A DNA stretch of 64,000 bases from CANIGN01 sp041391385 (GCA_041391385.1 JAWKOD010000002.1:248001-312000); one strand, 5' to 3'. Positions 26,350-35,981 are shown, numbered from the stretch's first letter. A program made the numbers and translations. The notes: a model not told the origin generated them from the letters alone.

Positions 26350-27576
26350 GTGAGACAGGTGTCTTTGGCGATTGTTTGTGCTTTGGGGATGCTCACTTCG
26401 TGCGCTTCTCATAAATACCTTAACGATCCAGGCCACGGTGCTTTTCAGCGAGGTGACTACGAGATTGCAGGCGATTTGTTTTCTCAATCTGCAAAAAAAG
26501 GACGACAGAATAAACTCCTTTACAATTTAGATGCGGGAACTAGCTATTTTAATGCGGGTAAATTTGATCTCGCGATACCGCATTATTTAGAGGCGGTTAA
26601 GTTTTGGGAATCGAAAGATTATACGAGTATTACGGAAGAAGCAGCGAAGTTTGCTATCAGTGAAAATTTAAAAACATATGTAGGCGAAGATTATGAGCGT
26701 GTTCTGATACATGTTTTTTTAGCCTTAAGTTACGCAGGTGAAGAGAAGCTAGAAGATGCTCAGGTTGAAGCCCGCCGCATTGACGAACTTCTTAAGCAAA
26801 TGCGCGATAAAGAAAAAAAGCAATATACTGAATCTGCGTTTGCTCGATGGCTTTCTGCGCTGATGTGGGAGTCGTCTGGGGAGTGGGATTCGGCCCGAAT
26901 CGATTATGAATCAGCCTACAAAATAGATCCTTCGTTTCCGGGGATTCGACAAGACTTATTGCGCTCTTGCGTTGCAAGTCAGCATGACGAAAGACTTCGT
27001 TATTGGAAGTCTAAGTTTCCAGGCGAAAAGGTTCCCAAATATGACAGAAAGAAAAGTGAGTTGGTCGTATTTGTAACTATGGGACAAGGGCCTATAAAGG
27101 TGCCGCACTCTGGAGACAGCAACGCATTACCTGTTCTTTATCCGCGTCCATGGACACCCTCTCATGTTGAAGTCAAAGTGGGAACTCAAAAAATTACCAA
27201 GACCCAGAATGTCTTAGATATAGAGGATCTGACAAAGAAATTTTTCGACGAAAAGTTACGTTGGCTTACTGCCCGAAAAGTTATTGGATTGGGGGCTAAG
27301 GCGGGTGCTGCTTATGTCGTAGCGAAGTCGACAAAAAGCGAAGGTCTTGGCTGGCTTACTTTTCTTGCCCTTGCGGCAATGGACACTACGGATTTGAGAG
27401 GCTGGAATACTTTACCTGCTACGCTTCGAGTTCTTAGAGTGCCACTCGAACCCGGCTTTCATGACGTTTCTTATGTCCTCAAGAGTCAGTCAGGAGCTAT
27501 CATTAAAGAGCAAAAGCTAGGGCAAAAGAAGTTTCTGCCTGGCCAAAAGATTTTTATAGTTCTTCACGATGGCTAG
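26350..27576 (+). CDS. TPR-containing lipoprotein (COG3014-like)
   Basis: A 408-residue protein with a lipoprotein signal (LGMLTSCAS, lipid-modified Cys18). The N-terminal half is TPR-like: GAFQRGDYEIAGDLFSQSAK, YFNAGKFDLAIPHYLEAVKF and SGEWDSARIDYESAYK. The C-terminal half has KSELVVFVTMGQGPIKVPH, a Gly/Ala-rich segment near 320 and a beta-rich end. This matches an uncharacterised lipoprotein family. The start is GTG. It is divergent from the amidohydrolase. Confidence 0.8.
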   Translation: MRQVSLAIVCALGMLTSCASHKYLNDPGHGAFQRGDYEIAGDLFSQSAKKGRQNKLLYNLDAGTSYFNAGKFDLAIPHYLEAVKFWESKDYTSITEEAAKFAISENLKTYVGEDYERVLIHVFLALSYAGEEKLEDAQVEARRIDELLKQMRDKEKKQYTESAFARWLSALMWESSGEWDSARIDYESAYKIDPSFPGIRQDLLRSCVASQHDERLRYWKSKFPGEKVPKYDRKKSELVVFVTMGQGPIKVPHSGDSNALPVLYPRPWTPSHVEVKVGTQKITKTQNVLDIEDLTKKFFDEKLRWLTARKVIGLGAKAGAAYVVAKSTKSEGLGWLTFLALAAMDTTDLRGWNTLPATLRVLRVPLEPGFHDVSYVLKSQSGAIIKEQKLGQKKFLPGQKIFIVLHDG

Positions 27577-27637
27577 GGGCAATTATGAAGCCGGCTTATT
27601 TTCGGGTAAGCTAATAGGAGTGACGAAAGTTTAATAT

Positions 27638-28333
27638 ATGTTTGGACCATTGAAGAATATTATTTTTGATTTAGACGGAACACTCATTAGCTCTCTTCAA
27701 ACAGCAATAAAAGGAATTTTGGAATCTATTGAAGTGGGGAGTGGGAAGGCTGTCGACGCTCAACTTTTGCCACTTGGAAGAACTCCTCAGATGATTATTC
27801 GAGACTTTGTGCCAGAAGCGCATTGGGATAAGGCATTGGCTCACTGGGAAAACTTTGAGCTTAATATTTTTGAAAACATTCAAATTTTTAAGGGAGTTGA
27901 GGAGCTTTTAGCGGATCTTCATTCGCGGGGTGTTTTTATGGCGGTGTACACAGGTCGCGACCGATTGGGTACGACTCGGATATTAGAGCATAAAAAATGG
28001 ATTCCAACTTATTTTGATCACGATAAATTACGTTGTGGTGATGATCCTACAGGACATAAGCCATCACCACTTCCGATTGAAGATCTCTGCAAAAAATATT
28101 CTTTAAACAAAAGTGAAACTCTTATGGTGGGTGATCATCCTGTTGATGCAATGTCAGCTAAGGCTGCTGGAGTTTCTTTTGGCGCTGTACTTTGGGATTT
28201 GCCAGCTAGTGCTACCCCCACTCAAAGTTTTAGAGGGCGTTATGCGGAGTCTTGGAAGCGATGGGACGGAATTGATGTGCAACTTCGTTTGTCTGAGCCA
28301 CTTTCTTTGCGCGAATACTTTAAAACAAAATAG
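27638..28333 (+). CDS. HAD-family phosphatase, phosphoglycolate phosphatase-like
   Basis: A 231-residue HAD hydrolase. Motif I DLDGTL is at about residues 11-16, motif II is in AVYTGRD, the lysine region is GHKPSPLP and motif IV is MVGDHPVDAMSAKAAG. The helical cap between motifs I and II places it with the Gph/PGMB-like enzymes. The true substrate cannot be read from sequence. Confidence 0.88.
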   Translation: MFGPLKNIIFDLDGTLISSLQTAIKGILESIEVGSGKAVDAQLLPLGRTPQMIIRDFVPEAHWDKALAHWENFELNIFENIQIFKGVEELLADLHSRGVFMAVYTGRDRLGTTRILEHKKWIPTYFDHDKLRCGDDPTGHKPSPLPIEDLCKKYSLNKSETLMVGDHPVDAMSAKAAGVSFGAVLWDLPASATPTQSFRGRYAESWKRWDGIDVQLRLSEPLSLREYFKTK

Positions 28334-28410
28334 CAAAATCAAAATTTCTTAATCATTATGCCATTTTATGGCTCTTTACTCTTTCACGCGCGCTTCCTAT
28401 ATTAGGAGTC

Positions 28411-29313
28411 ATGAGATTTTTTAGAAATATAGTTCTTATGGGACTTGTTAACATAGGTATCATTGTCACGCTTTCCATTGTATTGCAGGTGACTGGCCTG
28501 AGCACTTACATAGAGCAAAGCGGATATAGTTATGCATCGCTTGCTGTGTTCTGTTTGATTTGGGGAATGGGTGGAGCTTTTATTTCTCTTCTTCTTTCAA
28601 AGACAATTGCAAAGTGGTCTATGGGTGTAAAAGTTTTTAAACAAGGTGAGGGCGATTCAAATATTCAAAAACTATATCGAATACTCCATCAATGTAGTGC
28701 AAATGCAGGACTTAAAAAGATTCCTGAATTTGGTGTTTATAAAAGTCCTGAGATGAACGCTTTTGCTACGGGTCCGAGTGAATCCAGAGCTCTTGTAGCT
28801 GTTTCAAGTGGTCTTATTGAAAAAATGACAGATTCAGAAATTGAAGGCGTTATCGCGCACGAGGTAGCGCATATCAAAAATGGCGACATGATTACCATGA
28901 CTTTAATTCAAGGTATCGTGAATGCGCTTGTTATGTTTTTAGCTCGAATTATTGCGTTCGCAGTTGCAAGTAATATCGAGAGAGAAAGTCAACGTTACTG
29001 GGTTCGTTTTGCTGTCATAATTGTATGTGAAATTGTGCTGGGACTTTTTGGTGTGATGCTAACTTCTTGGTTTAGTCGAAGGAGGGAATTTAGAGCTGAT
29101 GCTGGGGGCGCAAAATACTCGTCGCCTCAAAAAATGTTAGCAGCACTTGAAGCCTTACAGCGTCGTTTTGAACCCATGGACAATAGAGCGCCACAAATGG
29201 CTGCTTTGAAGATTTCTTCTGGGCGAAAAGGGGGCTTTCTGGCTTTGATGTCGACTCATCCACCTTTAAGCGACAGAATTCAAGCGCTTAAAACGGCTAC
29301 ACTTATTCGGTAA
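28411..29313 (+). CDS. htpX: Membrane zinc metalloprotease HtpX
   Basis: A 300-residue M48 protease. Two N-terminal membrane helices (about 8-27 and 43-65) precede the catalytic HEVAH at residues 150-154; further helices follow, and REFRADAGGA provides the third zinc ligand. HtpX degrades misfolded membrane proteins during stress. The ribosome site TAGGAG is well placed. The next gene starts 21 bases later. Confidence 0.95.
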   Translation: MRFFRNIVLMGLVNIGIIVTLSIVLQVTGLSTYIEQSGYSYASLAVFCLIWGMGGAFISLLLSKTIAKWSMGVKVFKQGEGDSNIQKLYRILHQCSANAGLKKIPEFGVYKSPEMNAFATGPSESRALVAVSSGLIEKMTDSEIEGVIAHEVAHIKNGDMITMTLIQGIVNALVMFLARIIAFAVASNIERESQRYWVRFAVIIVCEIVLGLFGVMLTSWFSRRREFRADAGGAKYSSPQKMLAALEALQRRFEPMDNRAPQMAALKISSGRKGGFLALMSTHPPLSDRIQALKTATLIR

Positions 29314-29334
29314 GTTGCCGAAAAGATTACTGAG

Positions 29335-29853
29335 ATGCCTAGGAAAAAGAAAAAGAGTTTTAGATTTTGGCCTCAGGTAATTGTTGGCGCCTTGGGTTTA
29401 GTTGCAGTTTTTTTATCTATTTTTTTTCTTGTAAAAAATGCCCCAACTGAGCCAGAAATTTCTCCCGGAGTTCATATCGGTAAAACAACACTTTTGAGCT
29501 ATCAGGGTAAGGATGTTTTAGCCTCTGAACTTTTGTCCTCTGAAAAGAACTTGCTTATTTTTTGGGCTACCTGGTGTGGGCCTTGTGTGGATGAAATAAA
29601 AAAAATGCCTCAGCTTTTGCCTAAAATTAAAGCGAAAGGTTATACGCCTGTTTTTATAAATTATGATTCGCCCGAGAATAAGGTAATAGCCGAGAACTTT
29701 GCTAAAGAGTTTGGCGTCGAGTCAGCTTTTGATTTAAGGGGCGAGATACTTTTTAACTTAGGTATTTCATCACTCCCTGTGTCGATACTTGTGGATAAGT
29801 CAGGGAAAGTTTTAAGAACTTTTCGCGGTGAAATGAGAGAATCTCGTCTTTAA
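29335..29853 (+). CDS. Membrane-anchored thioredoxin-like protein (TlpA/ResA type)
   Basis: A 172-residue protein: basic N-terminus, one membrane helix (about 14-33), then a periplasmic thioredoxin fold with active site WCGPC (ATWCGPCVDE) and a cis-Pro loop SSLPVSIL. TlpA/ResA proteins reduce disulfides in periplasmic or cytochrome c maturation clients. The C-terminus after FRGEM is short for the family and could have lost a few residues. It follows htpX closely. Confidence 0.87.
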   Translation: MPRKKKKSFRFWPQVIVGALGLVAVFLSIFFLVKNAPTEPEISPGVHIGKTTLLSYQGKDVLASELLSSEKNLLIFWATWCGPCVDEIKKMPQLLPKIKAKGYTPVFINYDSPENKVIAENFAKEFGVESAFDLRGEILFNLGISSLPVSILVDKSGKVLRTFRGEMRESRL

Positions 29854-29911
29854 TCGTCTGCTAGCAATTTGAATCTGGACTTAGGTGCTTTCTCGCTCTT
29901 AAAACAAGAGT

Positions 29912-31579
29912 ATGAGAAGAGTTTCCGCGCCTAGAGGTTCTAAGTTAACTTGTAAAAATTGGGTCATTGAAGCTGCTTATAGAATGATTCAAAACAATCT
30001 TGATCCTGAGGTAGCCGAAAAACCTGATGAGTTAATTGTTTATGGCGGTATTGGAAAAGCTGCCCGCAACTGGGAGTCGTTTGAAGCCATATTGCGTTCC
30101 TTAAAAAATTTAAATGAAGACGAAACTTTACTTGTTCAAAGCGGCAAACCTGTAGGAATTGTAAAAACACACCCGGATGCTCCTCGCGTATTGATAGCAA
30201 ATTCAAACCTTGTGCCAAAGTGGGCTACTTGGGAGCATTTTCATGAGCTCGATCGCAAGGGCTTGATGATGTATGGGCAGATGACTGCAGGATCTTGGAT
30301 TTATATTGGGACTCAAGGAATCTTACAGGGTACCTACGAAACTTTTGCTGCGTGTGGAAGAAAACATTTTAAATCAACTGATGCAGAATTACCTCTTAAA
30401 GGTGCAAGCGTTATAACCGCAGGCTTGGGTGGAATGGGAGGGGCTCAACCCTTGGCTGTAAAAATAGCTGGTGGTGTTGTGCTTGCTATAGAAGTTGATG
30501 CCGAAAGACTCCAGAGAAGAATACAAGAAAAATATCTCGACGAAGAAGTTAAAAGTTTAGAAGAAGCTCTTTCAAAACTAGATGAATGTAAAAAAGCAGG
30601 GATCGCTCGCTCTTTTGGTCTTTTGGGGAACGTTGCAGAAATCCTCCCAAAGATTTTAGAAAAATCTTTTCACGTTGATGTTCTGACCGATCAAACAAGT
30701 GCACACGACCCGTTGGTGGGGTACATCCCTGCGGGATTTACATTGGATCAGGCTAAGGAGTTGCGTACGAAAGATGAGGATAAATATCTTAAAGCTGTTT
30801 ATGCTTCTATGGCTTCACATGTTGAATCTCTGCTGGAGTTTAAAAAACGAGGCAGTGTAGTTTTTGATTACGGAAACAATCTTCGCGCTATGGCAGAAAA
30901 GGGTGGAGCAAAGGGAGCTTTTGATATTCCTGGTTTTGTTCCCGAGTACATTCGCCCGCTATTTTGTGAGGGTTCGGGTCCCTTTAGATGGGTCGCGCTG
31001 AGTGGAGACCCAGAAGATATTCGTAAAACTGACGAGGCTATTTTAAAGTTATTTCCGGAAAACAAAACGCTTAAAAACTGGATTACAAAGGGTGCGCCTC
31101 AGGTAAAATTTCAAGGACTTCCGTCTCGTATCTGTTGGTTAAAATACGGTGAGAGAAAAGAAGCGGGTCTTATGCTCAATGAACTTGTTAAAAAAGGCAT
31201 TGTGAGTGCTCCCATTGTTATAGGCCGCGATCATTTAGACTGTGGAAGTGTCGCCTCACCCAACAGAGAAACCGAGGCCATGCTAGATGGCAGTGATGCT
31301 GTTTCTGATTGGCCTTTACTTAACGCGATGTCGAATACAGCTTGCGGTGCTTCGTGGGTGAGCTTTCATCATGGAGGTGGCGTGGGCATGGGATACAGTC
31401 AACATGCGGGAATGGTAGTGGTGGCTGATGGCACAGATGAAGCCGCTCTTAGGATTGGACGAGTCCTAACGAACGACCCACAATTTGGAATTATTCGCCA
31501 CGTGGATGCAGGTTATGAGAAGGCTGCAGAAGTCGCTCGTGAGAAGCATGTTCGAATTCCGATGTGGGAGCAGACATGA
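29912..31579 (+). CDS. hutU: Urocanate hydratase
   Basis: A 555-residue NAD-dependent urocanase, normal length. Clear signatures are YGGIGKAARNW, MTAGSWIYIGTQGILQGTYETF, TAGLGGMGGAQPLA (NAD site), LTDQTSAHDP and GRDHLDCGSVASPNRETE with the active-site Cys. It converts urocanate to imidazolonepropionate, step two of histidine degradation. The stop overlaps the hutI start (ATGA). Confidence 0.97.
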   Translation: MRRVSAPRGSKLTCKNWVIEAAYRMIQNNLDPEVAEKPDELIVYGGIGKAARNWESFEAILRSLKNLNEDETLLVQSGKPVGIVKTHPDAPRVLIANSNLVPKWATWEHFHELDRKGLMMYGQMTAGSWIYIGTQGILQGTYETFAACGRKHFKSTDAELPLKGASVITAGLGGMGGAQPLAVKIAGGVVLAIEVDAERLQRRIQEKYLDEEVKSLEEALSKLDECKKAGIARSFGLLGNVAEILPKILEKSFHVDVLTDQTSAHDPLVGYIPAGFTLDQAKELRTKDEDKYLKAVYASMASHVESLLEFKKRGSVVFDYGNNLRAMAEKGGAKGAFDIPGFVPEYIRPLFCEGSGPFRWVALSGDPEDIRKTDEAILKLFPENKTLKNWITKGAPQVKFQGLPSRICWLKYGERKEAGLMLNELVKKGIVSAPIVIGRDHLDCGSVASPNRETEAMLDGSDAVSDWPLLNAMSNTACGASWVSFHHGGGVGMGYSQHAGMVVVADGTDEAALRIGRVLTNDPQFGIIRHVDAGYEKAAEVAREKHVRIPMWEQT

Positions 31580-32799
31580 GTCGTATTCTCTATAAAAACT
31601 TAAAAGGCGCATTTACCGGGCTTGGCTTTGAAAAAAAAGAAGGTCGCAAAGTTAGCGCTGAAGATGCAGGTTTTGTGAAAGGGCCTCTACATATCCTGGT
31701 TGATGACGTCTCAAAAAAAATACTGAGTGTTTCCAATGAAGATTCAAAAGCAGATAAAGTTGTAGATTGCACGGGCCTTGTAGCAACAGCAGGTTTTGTG
31801 GATTCGCATACGCACACACTTTTTGGTGGGGCCAGGTGGAACGAGTTTTTTTTAAGGTGGTCGGGTGCTGATTACGCTGAAATAAATGCTGCCGGTGGAG
31901 GCATTCGAAAAACCTTTAGCGATACCCGTGCGGCATCAGATTCTGAACTGAAAAAGAAATTTCATGTGGATCTTGAGGCCATGCGTTCTGATGGCGTGCG
32001 ATTATTGGAAGTTAAAAGTGGTTACGGAGAATCCATTGAAGAAGAGTTTCGGATTCTTAAGCTCATTCAGGAACTAAAAAAAGAATCTGCAATTGAAATT
32101 GAATTGTGCAGTACTTTTTTGGGTTTGCACGCCATTCCTAAAACAACGGATGAAAAAACATGGACTTTGCTGGCCATTGCAGCTTTGGAGAAAATTAAAA
32201 ACGAAAATCTAGCTGATTTTGTAGATAGTTTTCCCGAGAAAGGGTTCTTCTCGTTGGACTCGGCCAAGAATTTCTCAAAAGCCGCTATCGCTCTTGGTTT
32301 CAAGGTGAAGTTCCACGCAGATGAAATGACTCACATGGGTGCAAGCGAATTAGGTGCAGAGCTTGGAGCCGTGAGTGTGGATCATTTACAAAAAATTTCT
32401 GACCGCGCTCTTGAGCTTTTGTCGAAGTCTTCGACTGTGGCAACTTTGCTTCCTGCAACAAGTTTTTATCTTGGAATTGATTATGCTCCCGCTCGAAAGA
32501 TTGTTGATTCAGGTGCGCGCGTAGCCCTTGCGAGTGATTACAACCCAGGAACGGCTCCCAATGCTTCGCTTTTATTTACGGCTATGCTTGCAGCTTCTCA
32601 GATGAAGCTCAGTCCTGCTGAAATACTCTGTGGCATCACTTACAACGCGGCAGCAGCCTTAGCTAAAAGCAAGGAGTACGGACTTATAAAAGAGGGTTAT
32701 TCTTCAAAGATTCTCCTGTGGGATTTATCCACGGAAGATCATCTTGAGGAAATTCTTTTGTCAGGAACTCGTCCTATTGCCCTAAGTACTCAGGCCTAA
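31576..32799 (+). CDS. hutI: Imidazolonepropionase
   Basis: A 407-residue amidohydrolase-fold enzyme. The ATG at 31576 overlaps the hutU stop and has GGGAG seven bases before it; the GTG at 31564 is less likely. Motifs are FVDSHTHTLFGG, EVKSGYG, KFHADEM, SVDHLQ and ALASDYNPGTAPN. It opens the imidazolone ring to give N-formiminoglutamate, step three of histidine degradation. The enzyme for the last step is not in the window. The 3' end overlaps the convergent nuclease gene by 26 bases. Confidence 0.96.
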   Translation: MSRILYKNLKGAFTGLGFEKKEGRKVSAEDAGFVKGPLHILVDDVSKKILSVSNEDSKADKVVDCTGLVATAGFVDSHTHTLFGGARWNEFFLRWSGADYAEINAAGGGIRKTFSDTRAASDSELKKKFHVDLEAMRSDGVRLLEVKSGYGESIEEEFRILKLIQELKKESAIEIELCSTFLGLHAIPKTTDEKTWTLLAIAALEKIKNENLADFVDSFPEKGFFSLDSAKNFSKAAIALGFKVKFHADEMTHMGASELGAELGAVSVDHLQKISDRALELLSKSSTVATLLPATSFYLGIDYAPARKIVDSGARVALASDYNPGTAPNASLLFTAMLAASQMKLSPAEILCGITYNAAAALAKSKEYGLIKEGYSSKILLWDLSTEDHLEEILLSGTRPIALSTQA

Positions 32800-33811
32800 C
32801 GAAGTCCGGAGTAAGTGGGTAGCGATAACTCTTATAGGCTGCAAGGTTGGGCTTGCCTGCTTTGATGTAAATCTGATCCCACAAGTAAGCGAGTCCTTTT
32901 GCGGAACGTGCAATTTCTAAAACAATAAGAGGTCTAAAGTTTTGGCATTGCTCTGCAGGCGCAGGCCTTAAGGCAGGTTTTTTAATCGTCATGCCGTGTT
33001 CGTTTACAGCTTGAGTAGAGGGCTCAAGAATGACATCTAACTTTTCGAGAGCACCTAGATCATCCACAGCATCTTGGCTGATTTTTTTAAGCACAGTAGT
33101 TACTTTGGTATTGGAAGCGTATTTGGGGAGTTTCATTGCAACGTCTCTAACGTCGACTCCAAGTTCGCTTCCAAATTCACCGGGACAAATGCTTTCGTAG
33201 TAGGCGTGGATGCCACCACGGCCTGCGCCGTAGCCATCGTAGTCGGCTAAGTTGTGGTAGGGCATTGAGGCATCTCCTAGGAAGTGTCCCATGATTCCCA
33301 TGTTTGTCATCATTCCGTAAATGGCTTCGTTATAAGGAAGTGAGTTGAGTTGTTCTTCCATACTGTTCGTGGGAAGAGCGCTCGGCGCAATGTTAGTTGC
33401 AGATTTCACAGCGAGATTAAATAATTGATCAGCTCTCCACCAAAGCGTTCCCACTTTATGAACAAGTTGGCTGGCGTCTCCAAGGGTAGAGAGTTTAGCG
33501 ATAAAGTCACTAAAATCAGTTGGAGTATCTTTGATGCTAAGGCCTAGCATGTCGGGCTCTATGTAGTGAGTGGGATTACCAATACCAGAAACATCTGGCG
33601 GAAGACTTTTCCAGTGAATGTCAGGAACGTTACAAGCGTGTCCCATAATGTGTCCGCGAGTTTTTAAAAAGTCACGCAACACGGGTTCAGTTACAAGGCG
33701 ACTTGCTTCGTCGCACACGGTGTGGTGTCCACGTTCTCCCCAGGCATTTGCTTTCCAAGGAAAAGCCGAAAAAGACAATAAAACTATAAAGAACCAATAC
33801 CCATTTCTCAT
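32774..33811 (-). CDS. Secreted S1/P1-type zinc nuclease
   Basis: A 345-residue protein with a signal peptide ending at ANA; the mature protein starts with Trp24 (WGERGHH), whose amino group and histidine are zinc ligands in the S1/P1 family. Later ligands fit MGHFLGDASMPYHN and the histidine in GGIHAYYES. Family members cut single-stranded DNA and RNA and remove 3'-phosphates outside the cell. Strong ribosome site AAGGGG. Such an enzyme would suit nucleotide scavenging together with the ushA-type nucleotidase. Confidence 0.86.
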   Translation of the reverse strand: MRNGYWFFIVLLSFSAFPWKANAWGERGHHTVCDEASRLVTEPVLRDFLKTRGHIMGHACNVPDIHWKSLPPDVSGIGNPTHYIEPDMLGLSIKDTPTDFSDFIAKLSTLGDASQLVHKVGTLWWRADQLFNLAVKSATNIAPSALPTNSMEEQLNSLPYNEAIYGMMTNMGIMGHFLGDASMPYHNLADYDGYGAGRGGIHAYYESICPGEFGSELGVDVRDVAMKLPKYASNTKVTTVLKKISQDAVDDLGALEKLDVILEPSTQAVNEHGMTIKKPALRPAPAEQCQNFRPLIVLEIARSAKGLAYLWDQIYIKAGKPNLAAYKSYRYPLTPDFVRPEYLGQ

Positions 33812-33887
33812 TTAATTACCCCTTAGCTTTGGGCTAATAGATGAGTGAGGGGATTGGCAAATCTCAAAATGACAAATTCTTTGAAAA

Positions 33888-33893
33888 TTGACA
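33888..33893 (+). promoter_or_regulatory. -35 box candidate upstream of the VOC gene
   Basis: An exact TTGACA. The best -10 at normal spacing is TAGGTA, which is weak. Transcription from here would include the folded leader described next. Confidence 0.3.
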
Positions 33894-33925
33894 TCGATTT
33901 AAGAATCTTTAGGTAGCACGGCTGA

Positions 33926-33978
33926 TTGATGCATTGAGGCGGTGATTCACCCCAGCGCCGGAGTGGTTAATGCGTCGA
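33926..33978 (+). ncRNA. Folded leader candidate before the VOC gene
   Basis: TTGATGCATT and AATGCGTCGA pair over ten positions (two wobble pairs) around a GC-rich interior that can form GGTG-ATT-CACC or GGCG/CGCC. It sits between the nuclease gene and the VOC gene, 60-110 bases before the latter's start. No known riboswitch consensus was matched. It may be a cis-regulatory RNA or chance pairing. Confidence 0.25.
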
Positions 33979-34035
33979 GCGATCAAAGGGTCTTGAGTTT
34001 TGAGATGGAACAATGTTGATGCTAAAAAATTAATA

Positions 34036-34413
34036 ATGTTAAATATTGGCGCCTACTTTGAAATTCCAGTTTTGGATTTAGATCGCGCAATGGCATTCTA
34101 TGCAAAGCTCTTGAATTGTGATTTTACACAAGACACTATTCATGGAAACAAGATGGCTTTTTTTCCTCTCTACAATGGAGAGCCTGGGATTACTGGTGGG
34201 CTTTGCAAAGGAGACACCTATAAGCCTTCTTTGACGGGTACCCTTATCTATCTGACAACTGAAAATATCGATGCGTCATTAGAAAGAGTTGTTTCAATGA
34301 AAGCTGAAATCCTTTTTCCAAAAACTTCTGCGGGCGAATGGGGAGAAGTTGCTGAGTTCAAAGATAGCGAAGGCAACCGAGTAGCACTGTTTCAGGCGAA
34401 AGTGAAATCCTGA
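34036..34413 (+). CDS. VOC (glyoxalase/bleomycin-resistance fold) protein
   Basis: A 125-residue single-domain VOC protein: IGAYFEIPVLDLDRAMAFYAKLL at the N-terminus, a GEPGITGGL middle and EVAEFKDSEGNRVALFQA at the end, with the metal-ligand Glu positions plausible. Members act as lyases, dioxygenases or binding proteins; the substrate here is unknown. Homology favours ATG 34036, although a TTG at 34000 with AAAGGG before it would add 12 residues. Confidence 0.8.
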   Translation: MLNIGAYFEIPVLDLDRAMAFYAKLLNCDFTQDTIHGNKMAFFPLYNGEPGITGGLCKGDTYKPSLTGTLIYLTTENIDASLERVVSMKAEILFPKTSAGEWGEVAEFKDSEGNRVALFQAKVKS

Positions 34414-34457
34414 ACATTACAAATCGCATATGTCGTATTGTTGATTAAATTAATTTG

Positions 34458-35981
34458 TTAAATCATGGACTCTAAGTTCGCAGAGAGCTTGGCTATTTCC
34501 TCTGAAGTACTACGATCTTTTTCTAATAAAGGAACAATTCTACGTACTTTTGCTACGACCCTTTCAATTTGTGGTGAGCTTTTGAGAGGGCGAAGAAGAT
34601 CAATGGCTTGGCAAGCAGTCATAACTTCTATGGCCAGAACATCTCGTAAGAGTTTGATGTTATGTAGAGCTTTGTATCCAGCCGTGGGTCCCATAGAGAC
34701 GTGATCTTCTTTGTCGTCATTCGTGGGAATTGAATCCACACTTGCAGGAAAAGAGTTTGATTTTGCTTCACTGACCAGTGCAGCTGCAGTGACGTGAATC
34801 ATCATAAATCCCGAGTGAAGTCCGCCATTTTTAACAAGAAAAGTTGGTAGCTGGCTTGATCCAGCATTCATAGCAAGCGCTGTTCTTCTTTCTGAAATAC
34901 TTGCGAGTGTAGCGGCGGCACTTGCAATGCGATCAGAAACTCTCGCGGGATAGAGTGCGTGAAAGTTTCCGCAGGATAGGCTTTCTTTTGTTTCTGCAAA
35001 AAGGAGTGGATTGTCACTTGAAGAATTAATTTCTCCGTTCAGAATTTCTTCGCAATTCAAGAGTTCATCGTGAATGGCACCGTGAACGAGGGCGGCGCAA
35101 CGAAGAGAGTAGGCATCTTGCACTCGACCACAATTTTCGTGGCTTTTAGATATTTCTGTTCCCGCATCACCCAACCAGGCTCTCATTTCTCTTCCGGCTG
35201 CAAGAATACCTTTTTGGTTTTTTACTTGGAGTATTTTGTCGTCAAGCACAGTGTGTGCGCCTCTCAGGCCTTCGATCATGAGCGCTGTGGAAAGGTTGGC
35301 GACTTTTAAAAGCGCTTTCATTTCTTCAATTGCAAAAGTTGCTAAGACAGAAGTCAGTTGTGTGCCGTTAATGAGTGCTAAGCCTTCTTTGGGGCCAAGT
35401 TCTAATTTTTTTACATCTAAGTCTTTAAGGGCGTCAGCGGCTTTAGCAGAAATAATTTTTCCGTCTTTAACATATGTACAGGAGCCTTCTCCTAAATGCG
35501 CCAACACGGCATGGGCACTTGGGCAAAGGTCTCCGCTTGCTCCAACGCTCCCGCGACTGGGAATATCAGCAAGAAATCCTTTATTGAGTGCAGCGAGAAT
35601 AGTGTTGAGTGTTTGAATTCGAATGCCACTATGACCGCGTGCAAAAACATTGAGACGAACGATCCACATAGCAAGAGTCGTTGAGCGCGAGAGAGGGGTG
35701 CCCACTCCACAAGCGTGAGAGCGAATAATATTCGTTTGAAGTTCCTCAAGTTCGGAGTTTGAGATTTTTACTTCGGAGAAGCGGCCAAATCCTGTGTTGA
35801 TTCCGTAAACGGCTTTGTCGTCTTTTACGACTTCTTGAACAAAGGCTTCACTGGCTTGGATTCTCTTAATCCCCTCTGGGCATATAGATATTTCGTATTT
35901 TGAATCGGGAGACTCTGCAAGTTGTCCAAATTTATAAAGTTCTTCGGTTGTGAGCTTCTCGCCATTCAAAATAATCTGCAT
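34458..35981 (-). CDS. hutH: Histidine ammonia-lyase
   Basis: A 507-residue enzyme. The cofactor-forming Ala-Ser-Gly is at about 148-150 (GSVGASGDLCPSAH), with YGINTGFG near the start, QDAYSLRC and SSDNPLLF downstream. It deaminates histidine to urocanate, the first step feeding HutU and HutI. It lies on the opposite strand from hutUI, separated by the nuclease and VOC genes, so the pathway is not one operon. ATG 35981 gives the usual N-terminus; a TTG at 35987 is less likely. Confidence 0.96.
   Translation of the reverse strand: MQIILNGEKLTTEELYKFGQLAESPDSKYEISICPEGIKRIQASEAFVQEVVKDDKAVYGINTGFGRFSEVKISNSELEELQTNIIRSHACGVGTPLSRSTTLAMWIVRLNVFARGHSGIRIQTLNTILAALNKGFLADIPSRGSVGASGDLCPSAHAVLAHLGEGSCTYVKDGKIISAKAADALKDLDVKKLELGPKEGLALINGTQLTSVLATFAIEEMKALLKVANLSTALMIEGLRGAHTVLDDKILQVKNQKGILAAGREMRAWLGDAGTEISKSHENCGRVQDAYSLRCAALVHGAIHDELLNCEEILNGEINSSSDNPLLFAETKESLSCGNFHALYPARVSDRIASAAATLASISERRTALAMNAGSSQLPTFLVKNGGLHSGFMMIHVTAAALVSEAKSNSFPASVDSIPTNDDKEDHVSMGPTAGYKALHNIKLLRDVLAIEVMTACQAIDLLRPLKSSPQIERVVAKVRRIVPLLEKDRSTSEEIAKLSANLESMI

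Noticed and set aside
29335..29853. Possible frameshift at the end of the thioredoxin-like gene
   Set aside because: An alternate frame could extend it by about ten residues, but there is no conserved motif to show that it belongs to the protein.
34000..34035. TTG start for the VOC protein
   Set aside because: AAAGGG lies before it, but the family N-terminus fits the ATG at 34036; kept only as an alternative.
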